A stretch of 5,747 bases of DNA from Caldilineaceae bacterium. Its GTDB lineage: Bacteria > Chloroflexota > Anaerolineae > Caldilineales > Caldilineaceae. The notes beneath the pieces are model-generated. The model was not told where the DNA came from and made no database searches. It saw only the letters and a list, made by a program, of their open reading frames with translations. Of this stretch, positions 1-5,747 are shown in pieces. The position numbers were made by a program, and so were the translations under genes. Each line of letters opens with the position of its first letter. Position 1 is the first letter of the stretch. The DNA lies in assembly GCA_012032975.1 (NCBI GenBank), contig JAAUPU010000239.1, positions 1-5,747 of the forward strand, written 5' to 3'.

Positions 1-1122
1 CTCTGCGGTCCGCGGGCGGGCCACCGACGCTGCTGTCATGGCCTGGCTCGCGCGCCCACGCCGGGGCATTGACCACGCTGAAGAGTACGTTGATGCCGCG
101 GTTGCCGGCCTCGTTGACAATGCCCTGCAACTCGCCAAAGCTGGCCCCGCCCGGCCCAGACTGGAAGAGACGCCATTCGACCTGCTGTTTGATCCAGTCG
201 AAGCCCAGGTCGCTGGTTGCATTGAGCGCCTCGCCGATCCCTCCGCCCAGCATGTGCGCCTGGAGGCCATAGCCAAAAAATCCGCTCCCCGAAGGCGGCG
301 GTGCACTGACGATCGGAGCAGACACTTGTTCGGAAGCTGCGCTGGATGCAGCCACAACGGCAGCCGCCTCACTGGCTGGCCCAGGTGTCGGCGTCGGCGG
401 CAGCTCGTCTTCGGAGACCGGCTCGACCGTTTCCATCCGGCCCACGGTCTCGGTCAACCCAGCAAAGACCCAGCCTGGCTGGTCTTGCTCGTCAATCTTG
501 ACCTGATACCAGTCGCCTGCAGGCGACAGACCCGTGATCTCCAGACGTACGCCCTGCCGCGCCGCGGTCACCACTTCATAGGCAGTGCCTGGCCCTGCGC
601 GCACATTCATCCGCTCTGGCTGGATGATGGCCAGCGGCACGCCGGGCGTTGGGGTCGGCAATAGGGACGCGGCTTGCTCGCCACTCTCCTGCGTTTCAGT
701 TTCCGCGATGGCTTCCAGATCGACCACCTCGACAAACTCAGTTGCGACCCATCCACTCTCCACAATCCCTTCGAGACGGACCTCCAGCCATTCGTCATCC
801 TCACTGGCGCCGAGAATCTCGACTTCTGCACCGGCGGGCAATTTGCCGACAATTTCGGCTCCCGAGACCGGCGCGGCACGCACATTGAGGCGGCTGTCCA
901 CGGTCCGTACGACGGCAATCTGGGGCTGATCTTGTGGCGGTGTGGTCGGTGTGGTCGGGGCCGCGGGCGGTGTCGCGGTGCAGGCTGAAAAATGAGCGCA
1001 AGGCTGACAATGAGCAGCAGGTGAAGCCGTACCGTCGGACGCGCCTGCAGTGGATGTTTCAGATTTCCTGAATGGGTCGAACGGCTGTTTGTATGGCCTA
1101 CATTGGGGAGAACGCGCGCCAT
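1..1122 (-). CDS. Predicted lipoprotein with two bacterial SH3 domains and a C-terminal clan GH-A glycoside hydrolase module (3' end outside window; frameshifted)
   Basis: The start is the ATG at 1122, five bases after a perfect GGAGG. The first ~44 codons give a basic n-region (R, K, H) and a hydrophobic core LHLLLIVSLALIF. Just after a run of five T (988-992) the reading must move one base to continue as SACTATPPAAP; this makes a lipobox-like FSAC with its Cys codon at 982-980. The shifted frame is then open to base 1. It encodes SH3 domain 1 (about 922-719, RLNVRAAP and DDEWLEV motifs), SH3 domain 2 (about 637-440, MNVRAGPGTAYEVV and GDWYQVK), a PTPTPG/Ala/Ser linker, and from about 280 the start of a barrel beginning FFGYGLQAHM and containing [15 protein letters not shown]. 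That module is clearly paralogous to the C-terminus of the upstream gene. The catalytic residues lie beyond the edge. Likely role: outer-face glycan binding and cleavage. Substrate and GH family are unknown. The last visible codons (ADRR against QDPQ in the paralog) hint at another one-base error at about 7-10. Confidence 0.8.
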
Positions 1123-1126
1123 CAAC

Positions 1127-1132
1127 ACCTCC
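1127..1132 (-). promoter_or_regulatory. Shine-Dalgarno site of the lipoprotein gene
   Basis: On the minus strand GGAGGT (1132-1127) leaves five bases between GGAGG and the ATG at 1122. This fixes the start, and with it the reading frame that carries the hydrophobic signal core. It is the main reason to believe that the 989-1122 segment belongs to the gene although it is out of frame with the rest. Confidence 0.8.
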
Positions 1133-1146
1133 GAGTATGGGTTGGC

Positions 1147-1160
1147 GGGTGAGATCACCC
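1147..1160. repeat. Short palindrome upstream of the lipoprotein gene, possible operator
   Basis: GGGTGA and TCACCC are perfect 6-base inverted arms around a 2-base centre (GA). The site lies about 25 bases upstream of the ATG at 1122, between the preceding terminator and the ribosome binding site. A regulator site is one reading; chance is possible for arms this short. I found no convincing -35/-10 pair beside it. Confidence 0.3.
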
Positions 1161-1200
1161 AGCAGCGTTTTGGCGAGGAAAGGCGGGAAGCATGGGCAAT

Positions 1201-1228
1201 AAAAAGGGGCGAGGTGACGCCTCGCCCC
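1201..1228 (-). terminator. Rho-independent terminator after the large GH18-like/SH3/GH-A gene
   Basis: GGGGCGAGG (1206-1214) and CCTCGCCCC (1220-1228) form a perfect 9-bp GC-rich stem with a 5-base loop (TGACG). Read on the minus strand, the stem is followed by TTTTTATT. It begins about 28 bases after the stop codon at 1259-1257, so it ends the transcript of the large gene. The downstream lipoprotein gene would then need its own promoter or read-through. There is no T-run on the other side of the stem, so it acts in one direction. Confidence 0.92.
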
Positions 1229-1256
1229 TGTGACGCGAAGTCCAGAAAGCCGTGGA

Positions 1257-3974
1257 TCACTTGGGCATGTTGGCCAGCGCGTTGTAGACAGGCAGCGGTC
1301 CCCAACCGGGATCGACAATGCCCCATTGCGCTTTTTCGGTGCCGTTTGCAACCACGCGGAAGTTCAGATTCCATAAGATCGGCGGCGCAGACCAACCCCA
1401 CGCCTTGGCCATCTGAAAGGCCTCTACCGTCCATTGAGCTTGCTCTTCAAAGGAGTTGTCGTTGGCATAGGCATAGCGAGGATCAAATGCGCCGCCTGCT
1501 GCCCAGCCAAACTCGGTCGGCCAGATCTGGACGTTTGGAGCGCCATAGACGTTGGCGATGTTTTTGTAGCCTTCCATGGTGCTGCGGAAACTCCACGAGT
1601 GATGGGGAGAATCGCACGCTCCGTTGAAACTGTTGCCATTCAGTTGGATGGCTTCGCACGCGGTTTCCCAAGTGGCGCTGGGCGGCACATTGTAGCCACT
1701 GGGATGAGCGCCAATGGCATCGGCGTAGTTGGCAACGCCGTTCTGGAACATGGCCTCCAGATACTGGAAGTCGTCAATCGCATAGGGAGGATTGGAGCCA
1801 GCAGGCGTCAGCGCACCGCTGACCACCCACATAGATGGGCAAGCCGCCTTGATCGCCTGATAAGAGGGCGCCAGTAGTCGGACATATTCGGCAGCATCCA
1901 GCGGCTTGTTGCCCCATTCATAGTGGAGATTCTGTTCATTCCACACTTCGATGGCCTTGAGCGACGTGCCGCAATATTTGCCGGCAAGCGCGCCGTTGAA
2001 GTTGGCGAAGGTCTGCGGATCCTGGGGCGGGCCGCCGACGCTGCCGTCGAAACCGGGTTCACGCGCCCAAGCGGGGGCGTTCACGACGCTGAACAACAAG
2101 TTGATGCCCGCGCCATTGGCCGTATTGACGATACCGTCAGAGGAACCAAAATCGATGTTGCCTGGGCTGCCTTCAAAGACACGCCATTCGATCTGCTGTT
2201 TCACCCAGTTGAAACCCATGCCCTGGGTGGAGGCCATGACCTGTCCAGCCTGGTCGTTGTGCACCATATGGGCCTGGACGCCGTAGCCGAAGGGAATGCC
2301 ACCGGCAGGGGGCGGCGCACTGACAACGGGGGGCGCAGCCGCTGGCTCGGGAGCCGGAGCCTCCTCAGCAGCTTGTGCAGCCGGCTCTGCTGCAGCGGCG
2401 GGAGCCGGGGCTGGCGCTGCAGCAGCCACAAAGACAGGCGGCTCAGGATAATCCGTCGCCACGGCCACGAGGTTAGACTGACCAGCCGTGTTGACCAGTT
2501 GGCCGATCACCCAGCCTTTGCCGCCATCAAACTCGATCTGCCACCAGTCACCGGCTTCGTTCTTGCCTAGAACGGTGTAGGTGTTGCCGGGAGCAACCTG
2601 TCCAAGCACCGGGTAGGCTGTGTTCGGGCCTTCGCGTACGTTGACCAGTTGGCCGCTGCTCACGGTTGGATTGGGAGCGTCGGCAGCTGCGTCCGCCGAC
2701 GCTGCGTTCTCGGCTTTCGGCGCGGTCGCCACGGCCAACACGGTTGACTGGGGCGCACCCACGGCCTGGCCATTGCTACCGACGAGTTGTACGTCTACGC
2801 GCAGGTCGCCCACAGAAGCAGGGGCAGGCACAATCATGGTTGGGCTGTCCAAGGGGTACATCTGTTGGGCGACGACATTGCCTGCCGAGTCGACCATGGT
2901 ATAGGCAACCGCCATTTGGCCCGCGCTGGTCGCGAGTTCACTTCCCTGCTGGAATTGAAGCAGGACATTCCATACATTCGGGTCCACATCGCCAGATGCG
3001 GGCACCTGGATCGAGAGGTTGCGCAAGTTATAGCGTTGCAACAAGTTGAGCTTGTGGCTGATACTGCCAGCATCTTCTACATAGACGACGCGCTCAAAGC
3101 CCTGGTCATCCAGATAGCTGTAGCGGTACATGCCGGCAGTGTCATCCCAAACCACGCGGCTAAGCAAGCGGGGATTGTCCAACGTCACCGAGATGTTCTC
3201 GCCGCTGCCATCCTCTGCCACTTCGATCTCGCCGAGCAGGGGTTGTAATGACTCCTGGTAGCCTTTTAGCAACAGGTAATTACCTGCCTGCTCAACAGAT
3301 TGGGCGGGCAATTCGATCTGGATCTTGCGGCGTTCGGCTTCGTCGGTAGCGAAATTCATCAACGCTTCCATCTCGCCGTTGGCCTGGTATGCGCGCGGGT
3401 CTACCGGGGCGGGCACGATCAATGTGTCGACCACTTTGCTCAGGGCGCGCCAATCATAACCGCCTGTATTCCAGTTGTCGGCAGAAACTTGCTGGGGAGG
3501 TTCGACACGGACGCCAAGTGTTTTATTGGCGGCATGGAGTCGCTCTGCTAAGCCCGTGATCAGATGGACGAAATCAGCGCGCGCGCTGGGAATCGCGTCG
3601 ACACCTCGATAGTCAATCACAACGCCTGGATAGCCGTTTTGCACCACCGTCTGTTCCACGGCGACAAATTGGTTTTCCTGCTGGCCAGGATCCAAAAGCA
3701 GGTTGTTGATGAGGTCCGTGCGAACCATATCCCCCTGCCAGTTTCGGATCACCGGGATGGTGTTGCCATTGCTGACCGGTGCAACCCCATCAAGCGCGCC
3801 ATCGCCCCGGAGGTAAAGACCGGCTTTGAGTTCATTGGTCACGATTGCGTTTGGGGGAAGTTGGGCATCAAGACCCAGATTCGCCGCAACAGAGGGCACC
3901 GCGGGCACCGTTTGCATGACCATAAAACTTTCCGGTACATACGCAACCTGGGCCTCGATCTTGTCATCGGCCAC
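1257..3974 (-). CDS. Large surface protein, main part: GH18-like (probably inactive) domain, SH3 domain and C-terminal clan GH-A glycoside hydrolase
   Basis: This 905-codon frame is the bulk of a gene that I think starts at 4489; the ATG at 3974 is only the first Met of this frame. Residues (numbered from 3974): about 45-325 resemble the GH18-like YdhD/SleL-type barrel, with IPVIRNW and [13 protein letters not shown]. In the DGxxIDFE-type motif the acid position is R123, so hydrolysis there is unlikely. About 330-415 may be an Ig-like beta domain. About 435-498 is an SH3 domain ([24 protein letters not shown]). About 515-557 is an Ala/Pro linker. From 558 to the end is a clan GH-A barrel: VWNEQN gives the acid/base E680 and WPTEFGW the nucleophile E821. 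All four Cys (668, 712, 773, 787) lie in the barrel, which fits disulfides outside the membrane. The GH family (5, 39 or other) and the substrate are unknown. The stop is TGA, followed by a terminator. Confidence 0.88.
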   Translation of the reverse strand: MADDKIEAQVAYVPESFMVMQTVPAVPSVAANLGLDAQLPPNAIVTNELKAGLYLRGDGALDGVAPVSNGNTIPVIRNWQGDMVRTDLINNLLLDPGQQENQFVAVEQTVVQNGYPGVVIDYRGVDAIPSARADFVHLITGLAERLHAANKTLGVRVEPPQQVSADNWNTGGYDWRALSKVVDTLIVPAPVDPRAYQANGEMEALMNFATDEAERRKIQIELPAQSVEQAGNYLLLKGYQESLQPLLGEIEVAEDGSGENISVTLDNPRLLSRVVWDDTAGMYRYSYLDDQGFERVVYVEDAGSISHKLNLLQRYNLRNLSIQVPASGDVDPNVWNVLLQFQQGSELATSAGQMAVAYTMVDSAGNVVAQQMYPLDSPTMIVPAPASVGDLRVDVQLVGSNGQAVGAPQSTVLAVATAPKAENAASADAAADAPNPTVSSGQLVNVREGPNTAYPVLGQVAPGNTYTVLGKNEAGDWWQIEFDGGKGWVIGQLVNTAGQSNLVAVATDYPEPPVFVAAAAPAPAPAAAAEPAAQAAEEAPAPEPAAAPPVVSAPPPAGGIPFGYGVQAHMVHNDQAGQVMASTQGMGFNWVKQQIEWRVFEGSPGNIDFGSSDGIVNTANGAGINLLFSVVNAPAWAREPGFDGSVGGPPQDPQTFANFNGALAGKYCGTSLKAIEVWNEQNLHYEWGNKPLDAAEYVRLLAPSYQAIKAACPSMWVVSGALTPAGSNPPYAIDDFQYLEAMFQNGVANYADAIGAHPSGYNVPPSATWETACEAIQLNGNSFNGACDSPHHSWSFRSTMEGYKNIANVYGAPNVQIWPTEFGWAAGGAFDPRYAYANDNSFEEQAQWTVEAFQMAKAWGWSAPPILWNLNFRVVANGTEKAQWGIVDPGWGPLPVYNALANMPK

Positions 3975-4254
3975 GAGAACAGCGCTGGGCAGATGTTGCC
4001 ATGCGCCATTCTCCCAGGCGTAGACGCTGAGTGTCGTCGTACGGCATGCTATCGTTGGGAATGGGCACCTCGATGATCGAACCCGTGGGCCGACTGCCGG
4101 TGAGCTTGAGATCGTAATAGGGGCTTTTCGGGATCAGATAGTCGGGGAGGTTGCGGGCGGCCTCGTAGAGATCCCGCCCGGCCTGACCCTCGATAAACTC
4201 AACGCGCGGGGTGCTGTCGATATCGGTGAGGAATGACGAACTGACAATTCTCAT
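3964..4254 (-). CDS. Middle fragment of the large surface protein gene, in a different frame
   Basis: This frame encodes [18 protein letters not shown], then [16 protein letters not shown] and [17 protein letters not shown], after which the sense is lost (…RCSRGR and stop). The neighbouring frame carries on directly with [16 protein letters not shown], which leads into the start of the 905-codon frame, so the break lies at about 4031-4041 and needs one base removed. The alternating charged and hydrophobic pattern and the W/Y-rich strand suggest an extracytoplasmic beta-sandwich between the membrane helix and the GH18-like domain. I do not recognise a family. A gene caller might list it as a separate small protein; I see no ribosome binding site to support that. 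Confidence 0.55.
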   Translation of the reverse strand: MRIVSSSFLTDIDSTPRVEFIEGQAGRDLYEAARNLPDYLIPKSPYYDLKLTGSRPTGSIIEVPIPNDSMPYDDTQRLRLGEWRMATSAQRCSRGR

Positions 4255-4489
4255 CCGGGAAACTGACAGTGGTGCCGTCCGAATCCATCACCCCCCCGCC
4301 AGTGGCAGGGATACGGGTGTACGTCAGCGCCTGCAGACGATCCATAAGGCGGACCGGCGGCAATAGGAGAACGACGAAAATTAGACTTGGGATCACGATC
4401 AACGTGATCAACCAAGCCGCCGGTCCCTCAACCAATCGGGATAAGCCACCCCACATCGACGGGCGAGATCCCCTACCAGATTTGTACAT
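4199..4489 (-). CDS. N-terminal fragment of the large surface protein gene: signal-anchor segment
   Basis: The start is the ATG at 4489. An in-frame TAG lies just upstream (4495-4493), and an AAAGGAG site precedes the start. Residues 1-20 are basic (K, R). About 24-46 form one transmembrane helix ([18 protein letters not shown]), predicted cytoplasm-in, so the rest faces outside. After [17 protein letters not shown] the frame degenerates into a His/Arg-rich tail and stops at 4199. The sense continues in the next frame ([15 protein letters not shown]), so one base must be removed at about 4220-4255. If this break and the one near 4035 are corrected, 4489-1257 becomes one protein of about 1076 residues. 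Sequencing error, or real decay of the anchor region, would both explain this. Confidence 0.65.
   Translation of the reverse strand: MYKSGRGSRPSMWGGLSRLVEGPAAWLITLIVIPSLIFVVLLLPPVRLMDRLQALTYTRIPATGGGVMDSDGTTVSFPDENCQFVIPHRYRQHPAR
4386..4416. repeat. Imperfect inverted repeat inside the transmembrane-coding segment
   Basis: CTTGG (4386-4390) plus GATCACG (4391-4397) pair with CGTGATC (4403-4409) and CCAAG (4412-4416). The result is a 12-bp stem with a 5-base loop and a 2-base bulge. It falls about 75-100 bases into the gene that starts at 4489. It may be a by-product of repeated ATC/TTG codons for the hydrophobic helix, or a hairpin early in the mRNA. No T-run follows on the minus strand, so it is not a terminator. 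Confidence 0.45.
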
Positions 4490-4499
4490 CAGCTATCGG

Positions 4500-4506
4500 C
4501 TCCTTT
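4500..4506 (-). promoter_or_regulatory. Shine-Dalgarno site of the large surface protein gene
   Basis: AAAGGAG (4506-4500 on the minus strand) lies ten bases before the ATG at 4489. The spacing is a little long but the match is strong. Together with the in-frame TAG at 4495-4493 it fixes this ATG as the start of the gene. Confidence 0.7.
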
Positions 4507-4564
4507 GCGAGTCCGAATCGTTACCGAAACTGCAACCAAATAAACGTTCGAATTCGGGCCCACG

Positions 4565-4579
4565 TTGTGAACTTGTGAA
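4565..4579. repeat. Tandem direct repeat TTGTGAA-C-TTGTGAA
   Basis: Two identical 7-base units (4565-4571 and 4573-4579) with an 8-base period lie about 75 bases upstream of the ATG at 4489, in the divergent intergenic region. They could be tandem half-sites for a regulator of one or both genes. The repeat is short, so chance cannot be excluded. Confidence 0.3.
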
Positions 4580-4743
4580 TCGGCCATCAGGCAAAGCAAT
4601 GCGACGAGATCGACCTTGTGCGCCGGAAATTACATGAATGCTTCGCAAACGCACAAATGAGAATACAAGAAGAAAAAGTGCCAGATAATTACGTCTACAA
4701 TGCCAAGCCGTGTTGCACAGATGATGCACATAGGCGACTACGT

Positions 4744-4771
4744 ATCTTAGCACACACAATTGACCGGGCAA
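4744..4771 (-). promoter_or_regulatory. Candidate promoter for the large surface protein gene
   Basis: On the minus strand TTGCCC (4771-4766) and TAAGAT (4749-4744) are separated by 16 bases, and TGC immediately before the second box gives an extended -10 look. Both hexamers are imperfect. It would imply an untranslated leader of about 250 bases, long enough to hold the tandem repeat. Other weak AT-rich boxes in the region are possible. Confidence 0.25.
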
Positions 4772-4832
4772 AAAATGGCGGTTGCGACACGAAGTTGTTC
4801 CAGCGCTCATTTGGATTTGCCATGAAACTCCG

Positions 4833-4841
4833 TGCTATACT
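4833..4841 (+). promoter_or_regulatory. Extended -10 promoter element abutting the plus-strand gene start
   Basis: TGC followed by TATACT (4836-4841) matches the TGnTATAAT extended -10 pattern. A weak -35-like TTGGAT lies 19 bases upstream at 4811-4816. Transcription would be expected to start about 7 bases downstream, at or next to the ATG at 4849. With no Shine-Dalgarno in front of that ATG, this suggests a leaderless mRNA. Confidence 0.45.
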
Positions 4842-4848
4842 TGGCATC

Positions 4849-5747
4849 ATGGAGCTTGAAATTGCTGTAGACAGTCAGACCAAACGACATCGTCGGCCGT
4901 GGCTTGAAGTCACATTGGTCACAGGTTTTATTGTCAGCCTGCTGGTTGGCATTGCGGCGCTGTTGGTCCTGTTTCTCGTGCAGGGCAACCAGGAATCGGC
5001 CGCGTTCGCTCTCAATCCGCTCTCGACGGTACTGCCTGAAAAGATCAGCCCGGCCCTTGCCCTCACCCAACTCCAGGGCGACCCGGCCGAGGCGCTCGCC
5101 CTGCAGGCTACGAATGCTGGCGAATTGGAAACGGCGTATGCCATTGTCCTTTTCGACACGCAGTTGGAGGGGAGCGCCCGCATTGGTGTTCTTTCGCAAT
5201 TGGCTAGGAGATTTCGTAGCGCGGCGCAATTCGACCGTGCTGCTCAGGTTTACCGATTGATGGCGCCTGCCGCAATTCTGGACGCAACGCTTTCCAGCAT
5301 GGAAGGCGCACAGTCGTTGACTGAAGTCGCCGAAGGTCTGCTTCTTGCAGAGGAACATTCTGCTGCCCTTGATTACGCAGATCAGGCGAAACGCATCGCG
5401 ACGCAAGCGCCCGAGCTTTTGCCTGCGCTGAGGAGCCAACTTTTCAACGCGTTGCGCCCCCTTGCCAACAATTTGGGTGATCCCCGGTTTGCTCAGGAAA
5501 TAGATGAACTCGCCCGCAATCCCTATCTCGCGCCCGCCAATTTTTTGATCGACAGCAAATGGGAAACGCTGGCCGATCCGGTGGCCCCAGACCCGACGCT
5601 TGACGCGGCCATCTCCACGCGTCAAATGGCCGCGCGCCAGTTGGCGGAACGCCTGGCTCTCACGGGTGGCGTTGACGTTGAGCCAGAGCAGAAGGCATTG
5701 GAAACCGCGCTGATCACTGAAGACCAGGCGCGCGCTGCGTTCTTTCA
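4849..5747 (+). CDS. Membrane-anchored protein with helical TPR-like region, function unknown (3' end outside window)
   Basis: The frame is open for 299 codons from the ATG at 4849 to the right edge. Residues 1-19 are cytoplasmic and basic (KRHRR at 12-16). About 20-46 form one transmembrane helix (LVTGFIVSLLVGIAALLV), predicted N-in. The rest is Ala/Leu/Glu-rich and helical. About 110-180 look like TPR-type helix pairs (QLARRFRSAAQFDRAAQVYR, then LLLAEEHSAALDYADQA). About 252-299 form a further charged helical stretch. There are no cysteines and no catalytic motif that I recognise. An in-frame ATG at 4822 would add nine residues. I prefer 4849 because an extended -10 box lies between the two. 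The gene is divergent from the large surface protein gene, so a shared role at the cell surface, for example as a scaffold for protein contacts, is inference only. No frameshift is seen, unlike in its neighbours. Confidence 0.8.
   Translation, partial: MELEIAVDSQTKRHRRPWLEVTLVTGFIVSLLVGIAALLVLFLVQGNQESAAFALNPLSTVLPEKISPALALTQLQGDPAEALALQATNAGELETAYAIVLFDTQLEGSARIGVLSQLARRFRSAAQFDRAAQVYRLMAPAAILDATLSSMEGAQSLTEVAEGLLLAEEHSAALDYADQAKRIATQAPELLPALRSQLFNALRPLANNLGDPRFAQEIDELARNPYLAPANFLIDSKWETLADPVAPDPTLDAAISTRQMAARQLAERLALTGGVDVEPEQKALETALITEDQARAAFF

Larger units (their letters stand above)
4490..4821. other. Divergent intergenic region
   Basis: About 330 bases lie between the divergent large gene and the plus-strand membrane protein gene, visibly AT-richer than the coding DNA on both sides. 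It holds the ribosome binding site of the minus-strand gene, a TTGTGAA tandem repeat and weak promoter-like boxes. Open frames here (minus 4810-4493, plus 4269-4637) give Arg/Cys/His-rich sequences without a ribosome binding site or recognisable domain, so I do not call a gene. I see no tRNA-like or riboswitch-like fold. Confidence 0.6.

Noticed and set aside
38..664. 208-codon plus-strand open frame
   Set aside because: It is antisense to the SH3/GH-A coding region, has an Arg/His-rich composition and shows no domain; it is a GC-rich shadow frame.
985..997. Programmed -1 ribosomal frameshift at the T run
   Set aside because: The codons are ATT TTT CAG; on slipping back, the first codon would become CAT and lose its pairing, so this is not a proper slippery heptamer. 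An indel is simpler.
1134..1139. CATACT as -10 box of the lipoprotein gene
   Set aside because: Transcription would start inside the Shine-Dalgarno, and no -35 box fits at the right spacing.
1923..2570. 215-codon plus-strand open frame
   Set aside because: It is antisense to the linker and GH-A module, whose catalytic motifs are intact on the minus strand.
4493..4810. 105-codon minus-strand open frame in the intergenic region
   Set aside because: It is in frame with the large gene but ends in TAG just before that gene's ATG. The translation is Cys/Arg/His-rich, with no ribosome binding site and no recognisable domain.
4807..5625. 272-codon minus-strand open frame
   Set aside because: It lies fully antisense to the plus-strand frame, which has a clear membrane helix and TPR-like pattern. 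Its own translation is Arg/Gln/Cys-rich without domains, and its far end overlaps the promoter region.
1..5747. Defence system, CRISPR array, transposon or riboswitch
   Set aside because: I saw no regularly spaced repeats, transposase or nuclease motifs, terminal inverted repeats or conserved riboswitch core in the window.

Overview
The window is GC-rich. Its proteins combine bacterial SH3 domains, Pro/Thr/Ala-rich linkers and glycoside-hydrolase-like modules on lipoprotein or membrane-anchored scaffolds. That style is common in Chloroflexota (Anaerolineae/Caldilineae-like), so an uncultured member of that phylum is my best guess. This is inferred from architecture alone; there is no rRNA or marker gene here.

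Layout. On the minus strand, reading right to left, lies a large anchored multidomain protein (4489 down to 1257). It has a short basic N-terminus, one transmembrane helix, a beta-rich stretch, a GH18-like barrel whose catalytic acid is replaced, a probable Ig-like stretch, one SH3 domain, an Ala/Pro linker and a C-terminal clan GH-A hydrolase module with both catalytic glutamates. Its first ~170 codons are broken over three frames by two single-base shifts. A strong intrinsic terminator follows the stop. About 80 bases further on, a second minus-strand gene starts with a perfect Shine-Dalgarno. It encodes a predicted lipoprotein with two SH3 domains and the beginning of a GH-A module paralogous to the first one, and it runs off the left edge. 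It too needs a one-base correction, in a T run just before the lipobox.

On the right, a roughly 330-base AT-richer intergenic region separates the large gene from a divergent plus-strand gene that runs off the right edge. That protein has one transmembrane helix and a helical, TPR-like extracytoplasmic region. An extended -10 box lies so close to its ATG that its mRNA may be leaderless.

Taken together, the window looks like a cell-surface locus: two related SH3/glycosidase proteins anchored in different ways, next to a divergently transcribed membrane protein that may be a helical scaffold. The glycan substrate cannot be read from the sequence. I see no mobile element, CRISPR array, RNA gene or defence system.
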